Shown here: piece after piece, positions 11,362 to 23,083 of the stretch
Numbering within the stretch: position 1 is the first letter of the stretch
Layout: every line of letters begins with the position of its first letter
Origin: Lycorma delicatula
Taxonomy: Eukaryota > Arthropoda > Insecta > Hemiptera > Fulgoridae
Assembly: GCF_047948215.1 (NCBI RefSeq)
Contig: NC_134455.1
Coordinates: forward strand, 300,780,147-300,844,146
Length of the DNA stretch: 64,000 nucleotides
Direction of reading: 5' to 3'
Made by a program: the position numbers and the translations under genes
The notes under the pieces: generated by a model
The model's input: only the letters and a program-made list of their open reading frames with translations
Database searches by the model: none
What the model was told of the DNA's origin: nothing

Positions 11362-12150
11362 GTTCATTTAATACTGCATGAGGCCGTTTTCTTATACCCT
11401 GTGGAGTACGGTCCTCTCGGCAGATGTCCAGGAGATGGCCGTGTTCGTACACGGCCGCTTTCCCGAACAGTCTGAGCGCCTGCGCTACCCCCACCTCGGA
11501 TACGGTGTGTAGTCCCACATCGTAGCGATGAGTGACGTTCCTGAAGAACCACGGTGCTCAAAATATCGTCCGAAACGCTTTGTTTTGGACTGCTTCTAAT
11601 TTATTTTGAAGCGTGGAGTTCAACAAAGCTCCCCATGCCGGTTACGCATATGTTAGAATCGGCAAGATGTATAGCCGAAAAATGAGCAATTTGGTCGCCA
11701 GTGAATATGGGCTGGCACTGTTCAGTACTGGGTATAGTGAGGTCCTGACGGCCTTTGTCCTTTGGGTCACATATTCAACATATTCTGCTAAGGAAAGCGG
11801 TTTGTCTAGGAGTACTCCCAGGTACTTGACTGTTTTTCCAAAGGAGATTATCTTTCCTGAGATTTCCAGTTGCCTGGCTGGAGCACGTGTCTTGTATGTA
11901 AACATCACTGCACCTATTTTTCACCGTTGACCTTGATTCTCCACATATCGAACCACGGATCTACTAGATCCAATTGCCGTTGGAGTCTCTCGATCGCGTA
12001 ATCTACACTTCCGGATTCATAATAATATGCCGTGTCGTCTGCGTATAGAGCTGTTTTGACTCCTTCCGAAAGCGGCATGTCGTTGACGTAGGCCGTGTAC
12101 AAGAACGGCGAAAGCACTGCTCCTTGGGGGACTCCAGCGGCTGCTCAATA
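11362..12150 (-). pseudogene. Jockey-clade LINE ORF2, 3' half (RT palm to C-terminus)
   Basis: On the minus strand the sequence opens with GVPQGAVLSPFLYTAYVND (RT motif B' region), followed by TALYADDTAYYY, the catalytic YADD box, then WRIKVNGEK. After a one-base shift near 11912 it continues MFTYKTRAPARQ, VKYLGVLLD and ILPILTYA, then AWGALLNSTLQNKLEAVQNK and APWFFRNVTHRYDVGLHTV, ending RPHAVLNEPT and a stop at about 11362. Only the frameshift and in-frame stops near 11637 (after ILPILTYA) and 11554 (before APWFF) interrupt it. It encoded the reverse transcriptase of a Jockey-type element (copies RNA into DNA at the target). The piece starts abruptly at the GVPQG motif, so the endonuclease and the first RT motifs are missing. 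Confidence 0.88.
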
Positions 12151-12563
12151 TATGCTTACATACTTATTTTAGCACTTTTAAAAATCTTTGTCACCAAATT
12201 CTCGTCTATCATAAAAATTAAAAACAAAACTATCTTTTATTTATTGGGTATTTTTATCCGATTTTTTTTATGTCTTTATAAGCATAGTAACAGTACAGGA
12301 AGCTCCAAAAGAATAATTCGGAAGCAATATTGCCGGTGGAAAAGCCAAACAAAGAATAAAAATACAAATTTTTAATTTATTTTTTTTTTTTTTTGCTTTA
12401 GTTAAACTTTTAATAATAAGAATATTACAATATGATTTCATCTCAATTAATCTCCCACCACCGTAAAAAAAGTCTTGGGTAACTTTTTATTGGTAGTAAA
12501 TTTTTCAGTTGAATTTTACATTAGATTTGTCTGTTATAAATAATTAACGTAGACGAATCAAAA

Positions 12564-12607
12564 AATTCTCTTGGGGGGGATTTATTCAACTCCCCCTCAA
12601 GAGAATT
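12564..12607. repeat. 16-bp hairpin in AT-rich desert
   Basis: The arm at 12564-12579 (AATTCTCTTG followed by six G) pairs with 12592-12607 (five C, T, then CAAGAGAATT): 15 Watson-Crick pairs and one G-U. The loop is 12 nt. Confidence 0.85.
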
Positions 12608-12841
12608 ATTTTGATAGGGGAGCAGAAAAAAGTAAAAAATATCGTAACAAGTAAAATATTCAAAAATATTTTTGCATTTAAACATAAGAGCTACGTTGTG
12701 GTTGATTTGTTATTTATTAATGTTGAAGACCGTAGCCAGTAATTAAACCTAGGGCTTTAATAATATTAGTATAATTATTATTATTAGGTATATTTGATTT
12801 ACATACTAATAATAATTTTTATATTTATAATTGAAAGTATT

Positions 12842-12866
12842 CATATATATATATATATATATATAG
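12842..12866. repeat. (TA)n microsatellite
   Basis: An uninterrupted alternating TA tract. Confidence 0.95.
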
Positions 12867-13265
12867 CTCTATAGAACTTTAAAACGTGGTAATTTTAAAA
12901 TTTATTTGATGACCCATTTAGTTAGTTTCAATACCGTTTAGAGGATTTTTTTTTTAAAGTGCTAACTACTATTCTCAACATTTTTTCTTGAAACCAGGTC
13001 ATTTTCCCGGCGTTTCTTGCTCAATTGAGCTAGATAATATTGATTAGTTCTATTTCAACAAAATCAATTTAACCGTTTTAGAAATATAACTAAACCTCCA
13101 GAAAAAAAACAACATGGAAATAAACAAATTTACATACCACAGAAACAAATCGCGTAAAATAATTAATCAGCATTGTAATAATTACTGTCAGTAAAAGAAT
13201 TCTCATAAACAGATGATTCTTTTTCATTTTCATCAAATTACTCCAAAAACCGTAATTTTCATCGG

Positions 13266-13291
13266 TATATATATATATATATATATACGCG

Positions 13292-13320
<29 letters not shown>
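13266..13320. repeat. (TA)n microsatellite with central ACGCGT
   Basis: Two TA tracts flank a single ACGCGT, making a long near-palindrome. The 79-codon minus-strand frame crossing it is a product of the repeat. Confidence 0.95.
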
Positions 13321-13322
<2 letters not shown>

Positions 13323-16300
13323 TACCCATATACTAATAAAATGTTGTTAATAAATTATAATTAGTTTATTTACAACTAAAAATATAACTAATACAAAAAC
13401 ATTCTAATAAGAAAAGTTATGTCTAATACATATGGCAGGAAGTGTTCAAGTGTCTTTTTTACTCTGTACATTGATTTCAGCTTTTTATCAATGCAGACAC
13501 AAAGAGTGAACTGAAGAATTATGAATAGAAATTTTAACTGATGACTACCTATTGAAAAATCCAAATTTTCAATATTTTACAAAAGATTACAGTATTTTAA
13601 TCTACATCAACGGAAAAATGACTTTTAACCCTCATTGAAAATGGTTTTTGTACTTAACTGAATACAGAAATAAATTTGATGAAATATTACATTAGCCAAC
13701 TTTTTATTAAAAGAAATTATAAAAAAATGATCTACGTTGATAGATAAAATATGTTTAATAGAGATAAACTACATTTTCAATAAACTTTAATCTGGTGTAA
13801 AAATTTATTTGCTATTTTACCACTATTGTACTGTCTTGGTATTTTATAATATTTTGTGCAAAAACAATAATTTAAAAAAATATAGTGAAAGATAAAAAAG
13901 ATGTATTTTTACCATACGCTTTTTTATATAATTCTTTTTAAATTTAAAATGTTTCCAATTCAATCAATTTGAATTGGTGCAAAGTACTTAATAACAATCA
14001 GGTTTACCCAAACAGAATTCTATTATGGTCTAGATTTGAACCACTGTTTACGTATCTTCACTATACGCTTCTATTGTGTTTTATCTGTGATGTCATCAGA
14101 GTTGTAACCTCGTATTCTATAGTGTTACGTAAAGGAAAATATTTATTTTTTTTTTATGATAGCAACTTATCTCCTTTATAAAATAAAATCATAAATATGA
14201 TAATTTATAATAACTTTTATATTTAGTTTTAATGATAAAATTAAGAAGGAATATTGTAATTCCAGAATCTATTCTAATAATATATAAATTACCATTTTCA
14301 ATTTTTTTAATATTTCTTACAATTCAAGAAATATATTTAAATATTTAGACTAATTTGTTTAAAGAAAAACCTATTTTTAGTTTTAAAAAATTTTACCATC
14401 TGCAATAATGGAAAACTGACTTTTGCCCTCAGTGAAAATGTTCTTTGTACTTAACCGAATACGGAAGTATACTAGATAGGTTATTTTGTTAGTCATCTTT
14501 CTCCAGAAAAAGAAAAATATTAGAAGAACGTAGTTAAGTTCCTGTAAAATGTCTAACAATAAGAACGTTTGTAGTTTTTAAATTAAATTTTATAAAATCT
14601 GCACTAAATTATGAATTTAAATTTCTTTTATATTAATATGGGTTTGTTTTACAACTGATTTTGATTATAGATATATTTGCGTGAGATTAAACGCCCTTAT
14701 GTTATGTTTATAAATTAGGTTTGTCTTTACATTTTTTCTTGTAATAATGAAAAAGTCATATCAAATCTATTTAATAAAGAGCATAAATAAGTTGAATTTA
14801 TTCTTTATCATAATTACAACAAAAAGTACTTCTGAAAGCCTAGTTTCGAGATTTGGTTTATTTAGGCATGATTTTAGAACTTTTAAAACTTATTACATTC
14901 TTTTCTCTACGAGGATAAATGTAAATACAATTTTATAATACAATATTTTAGGTCTTGATAAAAATTTGTGAAAGGTTTTGTGCATCATAAAAACAGTTCT
15001 TTATTTACAGAACTTTATAAACGAATTGTAATTAAATTTACAACTGAAAAGATTTAATAAGTGAAATATTAAACTAAACTTTTTCTTAGCTTTTTTAATA
15101 ATTACTTTTTATATCTTTAAATTTTAGAGTAGCCTATAGGAAAAGTTCATAAAAGTTTATGTAGGATTAGTTAATGTAGGATTATTGTTAAATCAAATGA
15201 GAAGAATTGTTTAGAAAGCATTAAAAATTGATAAATAAGAAGAACCTTTTGCTCAATGGATGCTTCGATGCGGTCAATAAAGTAATTTAGTAAAAGGTTT
15301 TTCAACCGAAGTGAATCAAATAAATTGAAACTTTTAGAAAAAAAAAAAAAACAGTAGTAATTTTCCTAACTTCTTACTTAATTTCACTATAGCCTTACTG
15401 TTATTTTCAGAGTCAGCGACATAACAGTTGTACCTCTGATTAAGTCTAACAAATTCCAGATCGCTGGGTTTCCTATTTTATTGTCATCATTTGCCCAGTC
15501 TTCTCCTTTGTCTTCTATTCTACTTCTCTCACCACCACTAGCTTATTCTACTCCTCTTCTTCAACTTTCAAACTCTTGTCATCTTGGCCAATACGCTTGC
15601 AGTTTTTCATAATTGCTTTTTATTTCCATTCCACTTCCCATACGTCAACAATATGAGACGATGTTTTCCGAAGACAGTCTCAGCAAACTCATCTTCGCTA
15701 AATATGATCATTCTTTCTTCCTTCACAGTCATAACCGCATAACAAGCCAGCGTTTTTATTCAGCGTGCTCATTGAAATTTAAAGTCAATATTGAATTTAA
15801 ATTTTTTAGGCTTCCATTATCAAATGCTTGATTTACTATGCCATTTTCACTACTTGATTTTATCCTATGTGTACTCTCAGACATGCTGAAGCAATGGTTT
15901 CAAATATCTAATTGCCTTTTGTTGGCAACGTATTTTCCTGATGCTCATCCTGTTATAGTTTTCTGTTTTATTTTGTGTAATTTTTACATGTTTTCCTACT
16001 CTTTTCATAAAGATTCAACATCAATTTCTCTTCCAACATATCATTCTTTCCTATCAGAATGATGTTCACAAAAGATAAACAGTCTAGAACTTGATTTCAT
16101 TAAATCCATTATCTAAAATGAAAAATATAAAAATATAAAAATGAATAATAATTAAAATCTGAAATAAAATAAAATAGAATTAAACAAATCTCTGATTTTC
16201 TACCAATCTTAAGTAAATAAAATCTTAAATTTAAGCTCTAATGGGTACTTTGTATAACATTTTCAAGACAATTATTAAATGCGTTAATGTTTCGAACGTT

Positions 16301-17877
16301 TAGGATTAAATATGAATAGTAGTTATAAACATAGCGTACGTAATATCTACTAACGTATTATCTCTAGTTTTTCACGTTTAATGTAATTAGATTATATTGA
16401 CATAATGACACTTATTGTATCAGGTATTAAAAAAGGCAAGTTTATTGGAACATTAAAAAAAATGAAGACAAAATTTGTTGGAAGTAATGTCAAAATTATC
16501 AAAAATAATTAAAAAGAACCTAAATAATACCTGTATTGTTGACAATGGGATGGATATTTTAAAAAAAACGATTACCCCAGAATGGGAATATTTAACCTTC
16601 CCATTAAATTTATTTTTTTGGGAATTAGTGAATAAATATTAAAATCAGTTAAATTTTTATTGATACAGTTAAGAACTTGTACACAGAAAATATGATCTTT
16701 ATCAAATAAAGAAGTAGAATGACTGATAAAAATGCAATAACAAGAAATTACTTGAATCACTTAATCGTATTACATAGGTTTGATGAATAACATACACTTA
16801 CATCTACATAGTCTTTATACACTTAAATACTCACGCTAGCAGGTGTGTGTATTTATGTATGGGCGATTAGAGCAAGTGTGACGTACAAAACAGAAAACAG
16901 CAATAATTTTGTGTGGGAAAAATGTATGAAGAGATTTAATCATTCTGGATGTTGTTCAAAGAGGTTGGTTTACATGTGTGAGAAGGATAGGGAGACGTAT
17001 TTACTAAAAAAGTAAGAAAACGACTTTCAGAAACTGAGAAAGATGATGTAACTGAACAAAAGGCGGTAAGAAATATTGCTGTTTACTTCTACTATGACAG
17101 AAACTTTGATATAGAAGCAATAAGGCTAAAAATCGGCAAAAAGTAAAATATAAAATTATAAAGTAATACACAAGCCATTCCTTTTGTTACCGTGTTTTCA
17201 TTTTTTATTTTGTTATTTATTTTAACATTTATTCGTTATGGTGAAACATTGAAATAATACTCCTCTTCAACCTGCAATAAATCAAGTGCATATTAATTTC
17301 AGAGCCAATTCCTTGGTGAACAGAATAATGACGTCAGGTTTACGAGCTGAGTACACCTAAATTTCTATACATTTGATATGATTAAGAATAATACATTACA
17401 TTTTTTGCATATATTCTACTCAATGAAGAAATAATCGGGAAATAACTCATCCCTTTCGTTTATAAGTCTTGAATAAGATGCTTCAAATTCCTGAAAATGC
17501 CTGTATTATTTTTTTTGGAAATGACTTTTAACAGGTTATCTACAACAGTTATGTACTTAAAATATTACTACACTTTATTTTTTAATATAGAAACTAGCAT
17601 TTTTCATTGACAAAAAATTAAGTTCCATATTGTGATAGGTAACTGATTTTTTGGCCAATTTATCAGTTATTTTTTGGGTCAACCCGTTAAAAATTCAGGT
17701 GATATTCTTTTTCAAAAATTACACTTTATCCGTTCAATTTAAGAACCACATTTACTGACTTTCAAAGTTAGTCTGACTGGTATCTTTTTTACCTCATAAG
17801 AATTTAGATTTCATAACCATAAGGAATATTAGAAGAGAATGTTAGTGTAGTTAATATTTCATGCGTTTTGTACACTA

Positions 17878-18590
17878 TCCTTTATGCGGATGAAAAGTTA
17901 ATTATTCAGAATACCAAAAATCAGAGAGCGGTATTTAGGTTATCCAAAATTTGTGGTGAATACAACATGGTAATTTTCTGGATAAAAAAAAGATGGTATT
18001 TTTAGGAGATAATTTAATGAGAACAAAAATTATCATATATTATAAAACGTTGGAGCAGATTTGTCATTTTAATTACCTGGGTTGTGATATGAGTTATGGC
18101 GGTAATAGAAAAATAAAGAAGAAACTTAAGAAATTCCATACTGTGTGCGGAACGTTAGAAGTTCTTTCAATAGGAAAGCTTTAAGAGAGACCAAGCTTGA
18201 AATTGTATCGTATTACAGCTGTTTTAGTGTTTTTATATGGTGCAAAACAGCTTATATGGTCTTGCACGTCAATTCCATGCTTTCTGCACGATCAATTTCT
18301 CTGAAATGAGATTCCTACAAGTGTTTATAACTGCATTTTGAGAAGTACATAATGGAGATTTCTGAGATGAGTTAGGCATAGAACGATGTTGAAACAGAAA
18401 GTGATAGGATTTAAGGACAAGAAAACACTTTAAAAATTATAGCAGTTGATACCACTCCGAAAATGGCAAAATATTACCATATTAAAATATTTTTTATTAT
18501 ACGTCCTAAAAAGGGATGGCGGATGATTTCAGACCAGAACAGGCGAATACCTAATCGTTGCTTGGGGAAGAAGAAGAAGATTTCATGTAT
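17878..18590 (+). pseudogene. non-LTR reverse transcriptase tail, heavily decayed
   Basis: The plus strand begins ILYADEKLIIQNTKNQ, where YADE corresponds to the YADD active site with Asp changed to Glu, then FRLSKICGEYNMVI. After a shift comes MVFLGDNLMRTKIIIYY, then TLEQICHFNYLGCDMSYGGN, the conserved NYLG segment that follows the RT palm in these elements. Further 3' are broken matches to the thumb and C-terminal part, ending near DDFRPEQAN at about 18515-18545. Stops and frame changes are frequent. The upstream RT motifs and endonuclease are missing. I recognise the family as a common insect LINE-type RT but cannot fix the clade. Confidence 0.7.
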
Positions 18591-19626
18591 CTATTTCTGA
18601 TGTAAAATGTTTCGTGTACGGACATTTCTTCAACTACTTAGCGGGAGATTAATTTCATAAAATAAAATATAACATAACTGAATGAGAATATAACATGCAG
18701 ATATTAAATTTTATCTACTAAACGCATCTGATAATATTATTATGTTTGGATACCTATTCGTTTTATGCGATGAATGTAAACAATAAAAATATTTCGGTTA
18801 CTAATTCTAGGTTGTTAATAGAATTATATCAAAGCATTATCTGGAATAACTAATAAAATTAAATACATATTTGTTTAGTACCTAATTAGTAATAACTATA
18901 TTCAGTTTTAGTTTTGAAAATGTGCCTAAAACTATTTTCATTTACAGTTTTTAGATATTTTTCATAGCATTAAAGAAAAAGTTGATAGAGAAGACAAAAA
19001 TAGGAAGAAAAGTATATTAAGCTGTTATTCTATTATTAGTTTCGGAATTTGATTATTGATATGCCAAAATAATTTCTCTTATATGTTTGTTGAAAACGTA
19101 TTGAATAAATATTTGTCTTTTTTTATCAAACAATATAGTCGATGTTTTGAAATTCTAGAGCATAATACTGCGATATTTTATTGATTTCTTCCAGAATCTT
19201 TATTTGTACATCAATGTATATCATATTTTTTTGAAATCCCTCACTCAATGTATCCTTGTGACAAAAAAATTTCTATTTATTTAAAAAAGGTTTATCTAAA
19301 GAAAGATACATAATTAAGAGACATAATAAAAAATCATTTTTACTTTGTATTTCAGTAACCCCTGCTCCAATTTATTCAGGTAGAAATTTTCAGGACGTTA
19401 TGCTTTCATTTTTAATATTATACATAATAAATTAGTTTAGCAAATTTAACTGGTAAATAATATTAGAAAATTAATTAAACTATAACGAAATAATAATAAT
19501 TTAAATAGTTAAATATTGGAAAATTCTCTGACCTATACTTTCATAAAACATACCAGTAATAACATTTTACAACCAATTGGCTACATTCATCAAGAAGTGA
19601 ATTTCTTTCGCAAGTATTCTTGTTAT

Positions 19627-19660
<34 letters not shown>

Positions 19661-20159
19661 GTGATCATTCTCAGTTTATGATTGAAATTAAACCTTTTCT
19701 TAGGAATAACTTCCTCTTATAGTTGTATGAAAAATCAACTTTGTTTTCCTCTTTATTGTATTTTTTAAAAGGGCTTTACAAAATTTTTGTTTATAATTAC
19801 CATTCTTAGGTGAGAATTATTTTGGTTTACTATGAAATATTCGAAAATAATTGTATATTTTTATTTACAGCAAGCTTTTGCTGCACTCCAGGACAAAAAA
19901 AAACCTTATTATCATCCAGTCGTTTTTTTTATCTATTTATTCAACATATCCCTGTAAACAATCTAACAAGACAAGTGGTTGTACCACATATTTAGGGGAT
20001 GCAGATAACGACATAATTCTTCTCAGCCAGATCTATCATTAGTTTTTCCCTTTTATGTCTTATTTTGCTCCTTCTATAAGTTTTCCTTTTTATTTCAGTT
20101 TATTGTTTTGTCCCTTTTTTTCTTGTGCTGATCATTTGATATAAAACGTTTCTGCTTAA
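18591..20159. other. AT-rich sequence with a TA microsatellite
   Basis: No gene recognised. A (TA)n tract is at 19629-19657. Short open frames at 19516-19722 and 19810-20042 have no motif. Confidence 0.5.
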
Positions 20160-20177
20160 TAAAGTCTGAATTTAGCT

Positions 20178-21385
20178 TCAATTCATTTCAGTATACCCTC
20201 TACATCCTACATCCCTAACAATTTGTTTTACATATTCCAAACGTGGTCTGCCTACACAATTTTTCCCTTCTACCTGTCCTTCCAATATTAAAGCGACTAT
20301 TCCAGGATGCCTTAGTATGTGGCCTATAAGTCTGTCTCTTCTTTTAACTATATTTTTCCAAATGCTTCTTTCTTCATCTATTTGCCTCAATACCTCTTCA
20401 TTTGTCACTTTATCCACCCATCTGATTTTTAACATCCTCCTATAGCACCACATTTCAAAAGCTTCTAATCTTTTCTTCTCAGATACTCCGATTGTCCAAG
20501 TTTCACTTCCATATAAAGCGACACTCCAAACATATACTTTCAAAAATCTTTTCCTGACATTTAAATTAATTTTTGATGTAAACAAATTATATTTCTTACT
20601 GAAGGCTCGTTTTGCTTGTGCTATTCGGCATTTTATATCGCTCCTGCTTCGTCCATCTTTAGTAATTCTACTTCCCAAATAACAAAATTCTTCTACCTCC
20701 ATAATCTTTTCTCCTCCTATTTTCACATTCAGCGGTCCATCTTTGTTATTTCTACTACATTTCATTACTTTTGTTTTGTTCTTGTTTATTTTCATGCGAT
20801 AGTTCTTGCGTAGGACTTCATCTATGCCGTTCATTGATTCATCTAAATCCTTTTTACTCTCGGCTAGAATTATTATATCATCAACAAATCGTAGCATCTT
20901 TATCTTTTCACCTTGTACTGTTACTCCGAATCTAAATTGTTCTTTAACATTATTAACTGCTAGTTCCATGTAAAGATTTAAAAGTAACGGAGATAGGGAA
21001 CATCCTTGTCGGACTCCCTTTCTTATTACGGCTTCTTTCTTATGTTCTTCAATTATTACTGTTGCTGTTTGGTTCCTGTACATGTTAGCAATTGTTCTTC
21101 TATCTCTGTATTTGAACCCTATTTTTTTTTAAATGCTGAACATTTTATTCCAGTCTACGTTATCGAATGCCTTTTTAGGTCTATAAACGCCAAGTATGTT
21201 GGTTTGTTTTTCTTTAATCTTCCTTCTACTATTAAACTGAGGCCTAAAATTGCTTCCCTTGTCCCTATACTTTTCCTGAAACCAAATTGGTCTTCTCCTA
21301 ACACTTCTTCCAATCTCCTCTCAATTCTTCTGTATAGAATTCTAGTTAAGATTTTTGATGCGTGACCAGTTAAACTAATTGTTCT
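20178..21385 (-). pseudogene. RTE ORF, RT catalytic core and C-terminus
   Basis: The RT continues RTISLTGHASKIL, GEDQFGFRKSIGTREAI and TYLAFIDLK. Here a single base missing from the T run 21172-21176 shifts the frame; the shifted frame gives the expected KAFDNVDW. A TAA at 21129-21131 follows, then 301 open codons from 21083: VIRKGVRQGCSLSPLLLNLY, KMLRFVDDIIILAES (the catalytic box, FVDD where FADD is usual), VEEFCYLGSRITKDG, VALYGSETWTIG, AFEMWCYRRMLKI and GRPRLEYVKQIVRDVGC. This order is that of RTE-clade RTs. The protein stops at 20178 just after GYTEM, slightly short of the usual end. Confidence 0.88.
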
Positions 21386-21712
21386 CTATTCTTCACATTT
21401 ATCTGCCCCTGCTTTCTTTGGTATCATGACTATAACACTTTTTTTGAAGTCTGACGGAAATTCTCCTTTTTCATAAATATTACACACCAGTTTGTATAAT
21501 CTATCAATCGCTTCCTCACCTGCACTGCGCAGTAATTCTACACGTATTCTGTCTATTCCAGGAGCCTTTCTGCCATTTAAATCTTTTAATGCTCTCTTAA
21601 ATTCAGATCTCAGTATTGTTTCTCCCATTTCATCCTCCTCAACTTCCTCTTCTTCCTCTATAACACCATTTTCTAATTCATTTCCTCCGTATAACTCTTC
21701 AATATATTCCAC
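21386..21712 (-). pseudogene. RTE ORF, start of the reverse transcriptase
   Basis: This continues the endonuclease ORF in the same frame after the TGA. It reads VEYIEELYGG, an acidic EEEEEVEEDE stretch, ALKDLNGRKAPGIDRIRVEL (the first RT motif, KAPG.D) and VIVMIPKKAGADKCEE, ending at TAG 21386-21388 where related proteins have a residue before RTISL. Only the nonsense codons at both ends separate it from its neighbours. Confidence 0.85.
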
Positions 21713-23083
21713 TCATCTATCGGCTTTACCTTTCGTATTATATATTGGTATACCATCTTTGTTTAACACATTATTAGATTTTAATTTATGTACCCCAAAA
21801 TTTTCTTTAACTTTCCTGTATGCTCCGTCTATTTTAGCAATGTTCATTTCTCTTTCCACTTCTGAACACTTTTCTTTAATCCACTCTTCTTTCGCCAGTT
21901 TGCACTTCCTGTTTATAGCATTTCTTAATTGCCGATAGTTCCTTTTACTTTCTTCATCACTAGCATTTTTATATTTCCTACGCTCATCCATCAGCTGCAA
22001 TATATCGTCTGAAACCCAAGGTTTTCTACCAGTTCTCTTTATTCCGCCTAAGTTTGCTTCTGCTGATTTAAGAATTTCCTTTTTAACATTCTCCCATTCT
22101 TCTTCTACATTTTCTACCTTATCTTTTTTACTCAGACCTCTTGCGATGTCCTCCTCAAAAATCTTCTTTACCTCCTCTTCCTCAAGCTTCTCTAAATTCC
22201 ACCGATTCATCTGACACCTTTTCTTTAGGTTTTTAAACCCCAATCTACATTCCATTAGCACCAAATTATGGTCGCTATCAATGTCTGCTCCAGGGTAAGT
22301 TTTGCAGTCAACGAGTTGATTTCTAAATCTTTGCTTAACCATGATATAATCTATCTGATACCTTGCAGTATCGCCTGGCTTTTTCCAAGTGTATATGCTT
22401 CTATTATGATTTTTAAATTGGGTGTTGGCAATTACAAAATTATGCTTCGTGCAAAACTCTATAAGTCGGTCCCCTCTTTCATTCCTTTTGTCCAGCCCGT
22501 ATTCACCCACTATATTTCCTTCCTTGCCTTTTCCAATGCTTGCATTCCAATCTCCAACTATTATTAAATTTTCATCTCCTTTTACGTGTTTAATTGCTTC
22601 ATCAATCTCTTCATATACACACTCTACCTCATCATCATCATGGGCGCTTGTAGGCATATAGACGTTAACAATCGTTGTCGGTTTAGGTTTTGATTTTATC
22701 CTTATTACAATGATTCTATCGCTATGCGTTTTGAAATACTCTACTCTCTTCCCTATCTTCTTGTTCATTATGAAACCTAATCCTGCCTGCCCATTATTTG
22801 AAGCTGAGTTAATTATTCTATAATCATCTGACCAAAAGTCGCCTTCCTCTTCCCACCGAACCTCACAAATTCCTACTACATCCACATTTATCCTATCCAT
22901 TTCCCTTCTTAAATTTTCTAGCCTACCAACCCTTTTTAAACTTCTAAAATTCCACGCTCCGACTCGTAGAATGCTATTTTTTAATTTTCTGGTGACCCCT
23001 TCCTTAGTAGTCCCCACCCGGAGATCCAAACGGGGGACTAGTTTACCTCCGGAATATTTTACCAAGGAAGGCCCCTCCATCAT
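21713..23083 (-). CDS. RTE ORF, endonuclease domain (open 456 codons)
   Basis: The frame is open from Met at 23083 to a TGA at 21713. The endonuclease fold is complete: LRVGAWNFRSL (Asn), DVVGICEVRW (Glu), VNVYMPTSAHDDDE, LIIVGDWNASIGKG (Asp and Asn), TWKKPGDTARYQIDYIMV and DSDHNLVLME (Asp, His). All expected catalytic residues are present, so the nickase could be active if expressed. It would cut target DNA to prime reverse transcription. It resembles the RTE/BovB endonuclease that was also captured in bovine BCNT-type genes. After residue 280 comes a Lys/Glu-rich linker to the RT. The terminating TGA replaces what is normally a Trp codon before VEYIEELYGG, so this is one ORF broken by a nonsense mutation. 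Confidence 0.9.
   Translation of the reverse strand: MMEGPSLVKYSGGKLVPRLDLRVGTTKEGVTRKLKNSILRVGAWNFRSLKRVGRLENLRREMDRINVDVVGICEVRWEEEGDFWSDDYRIINSASNNGQAGLGFIMNKKIGKRVEYFKTHSDRIIVIRIKSKPKPTTIVNVYMPTSAHDDDEVECVYEEIDEAIKHVKGDENLIIVGDWNASIGKGKEGNIVGEYGLDKRNERGDRLIEFCTKHNFVIANTQFKNHNRSIYTWKKPGDTARYQIDYIMVKQRFRNQLVDCKTYPGADIDSDHNLVLMECRLGFKNLKKRCQMNRWNLEKLEEEEVKKIFEEDIARGLSKKDKVENVEEEWENVKKEILKSAEANLGGIKRTGRKPWVSDDILQLMDERRKYKNASDEESKRNYRQLRNAINRKCKLAKEEWIKEKCSEVEREMNIAKIDGAYRKVKENFGVHKLKSNNVLNKDGIPIYNTKGKADR

Larger units (their letters stand above)
12151..17877. other. AT-rich desert with microsatellites and one strong hairpin
   Basis: No gene or transposon motif is recognised over 5.7 kb. It contains the hairpin 12564-12607 and the TA tracts 12842-12866 and 13266-13320. 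Open frames at 12124-12375, 13969-14181, 14747-14938, 15613-16062 and 16572-16760 (minus) look like chance frames in low-complexity sequence. A patch at 16880-17150 reads QKAVRNIAVYFYYDRNFDIE on the plus strand and might be a decayed coding fragment, but I cannot assign it. Confidence 0.5.

Noticed and set aside
13090..13329. 79-codon minus-strand frame
   Set aside because: Its first 20 residues are IYIYIY from the TA microsatellite.
15613..16062. Two successive plus-strand frames of 72 and 74 codons
   Set aside because: Composition is Phe/Ser/Leu-rich as expected from T-rich sequence; no motif in either strand that I could read with confidence.
21492..22661. Plus-strand frames of 79 to 148 codons
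   Set aside because: They are antisense shadows of the RTE endonuclease and RT frame.
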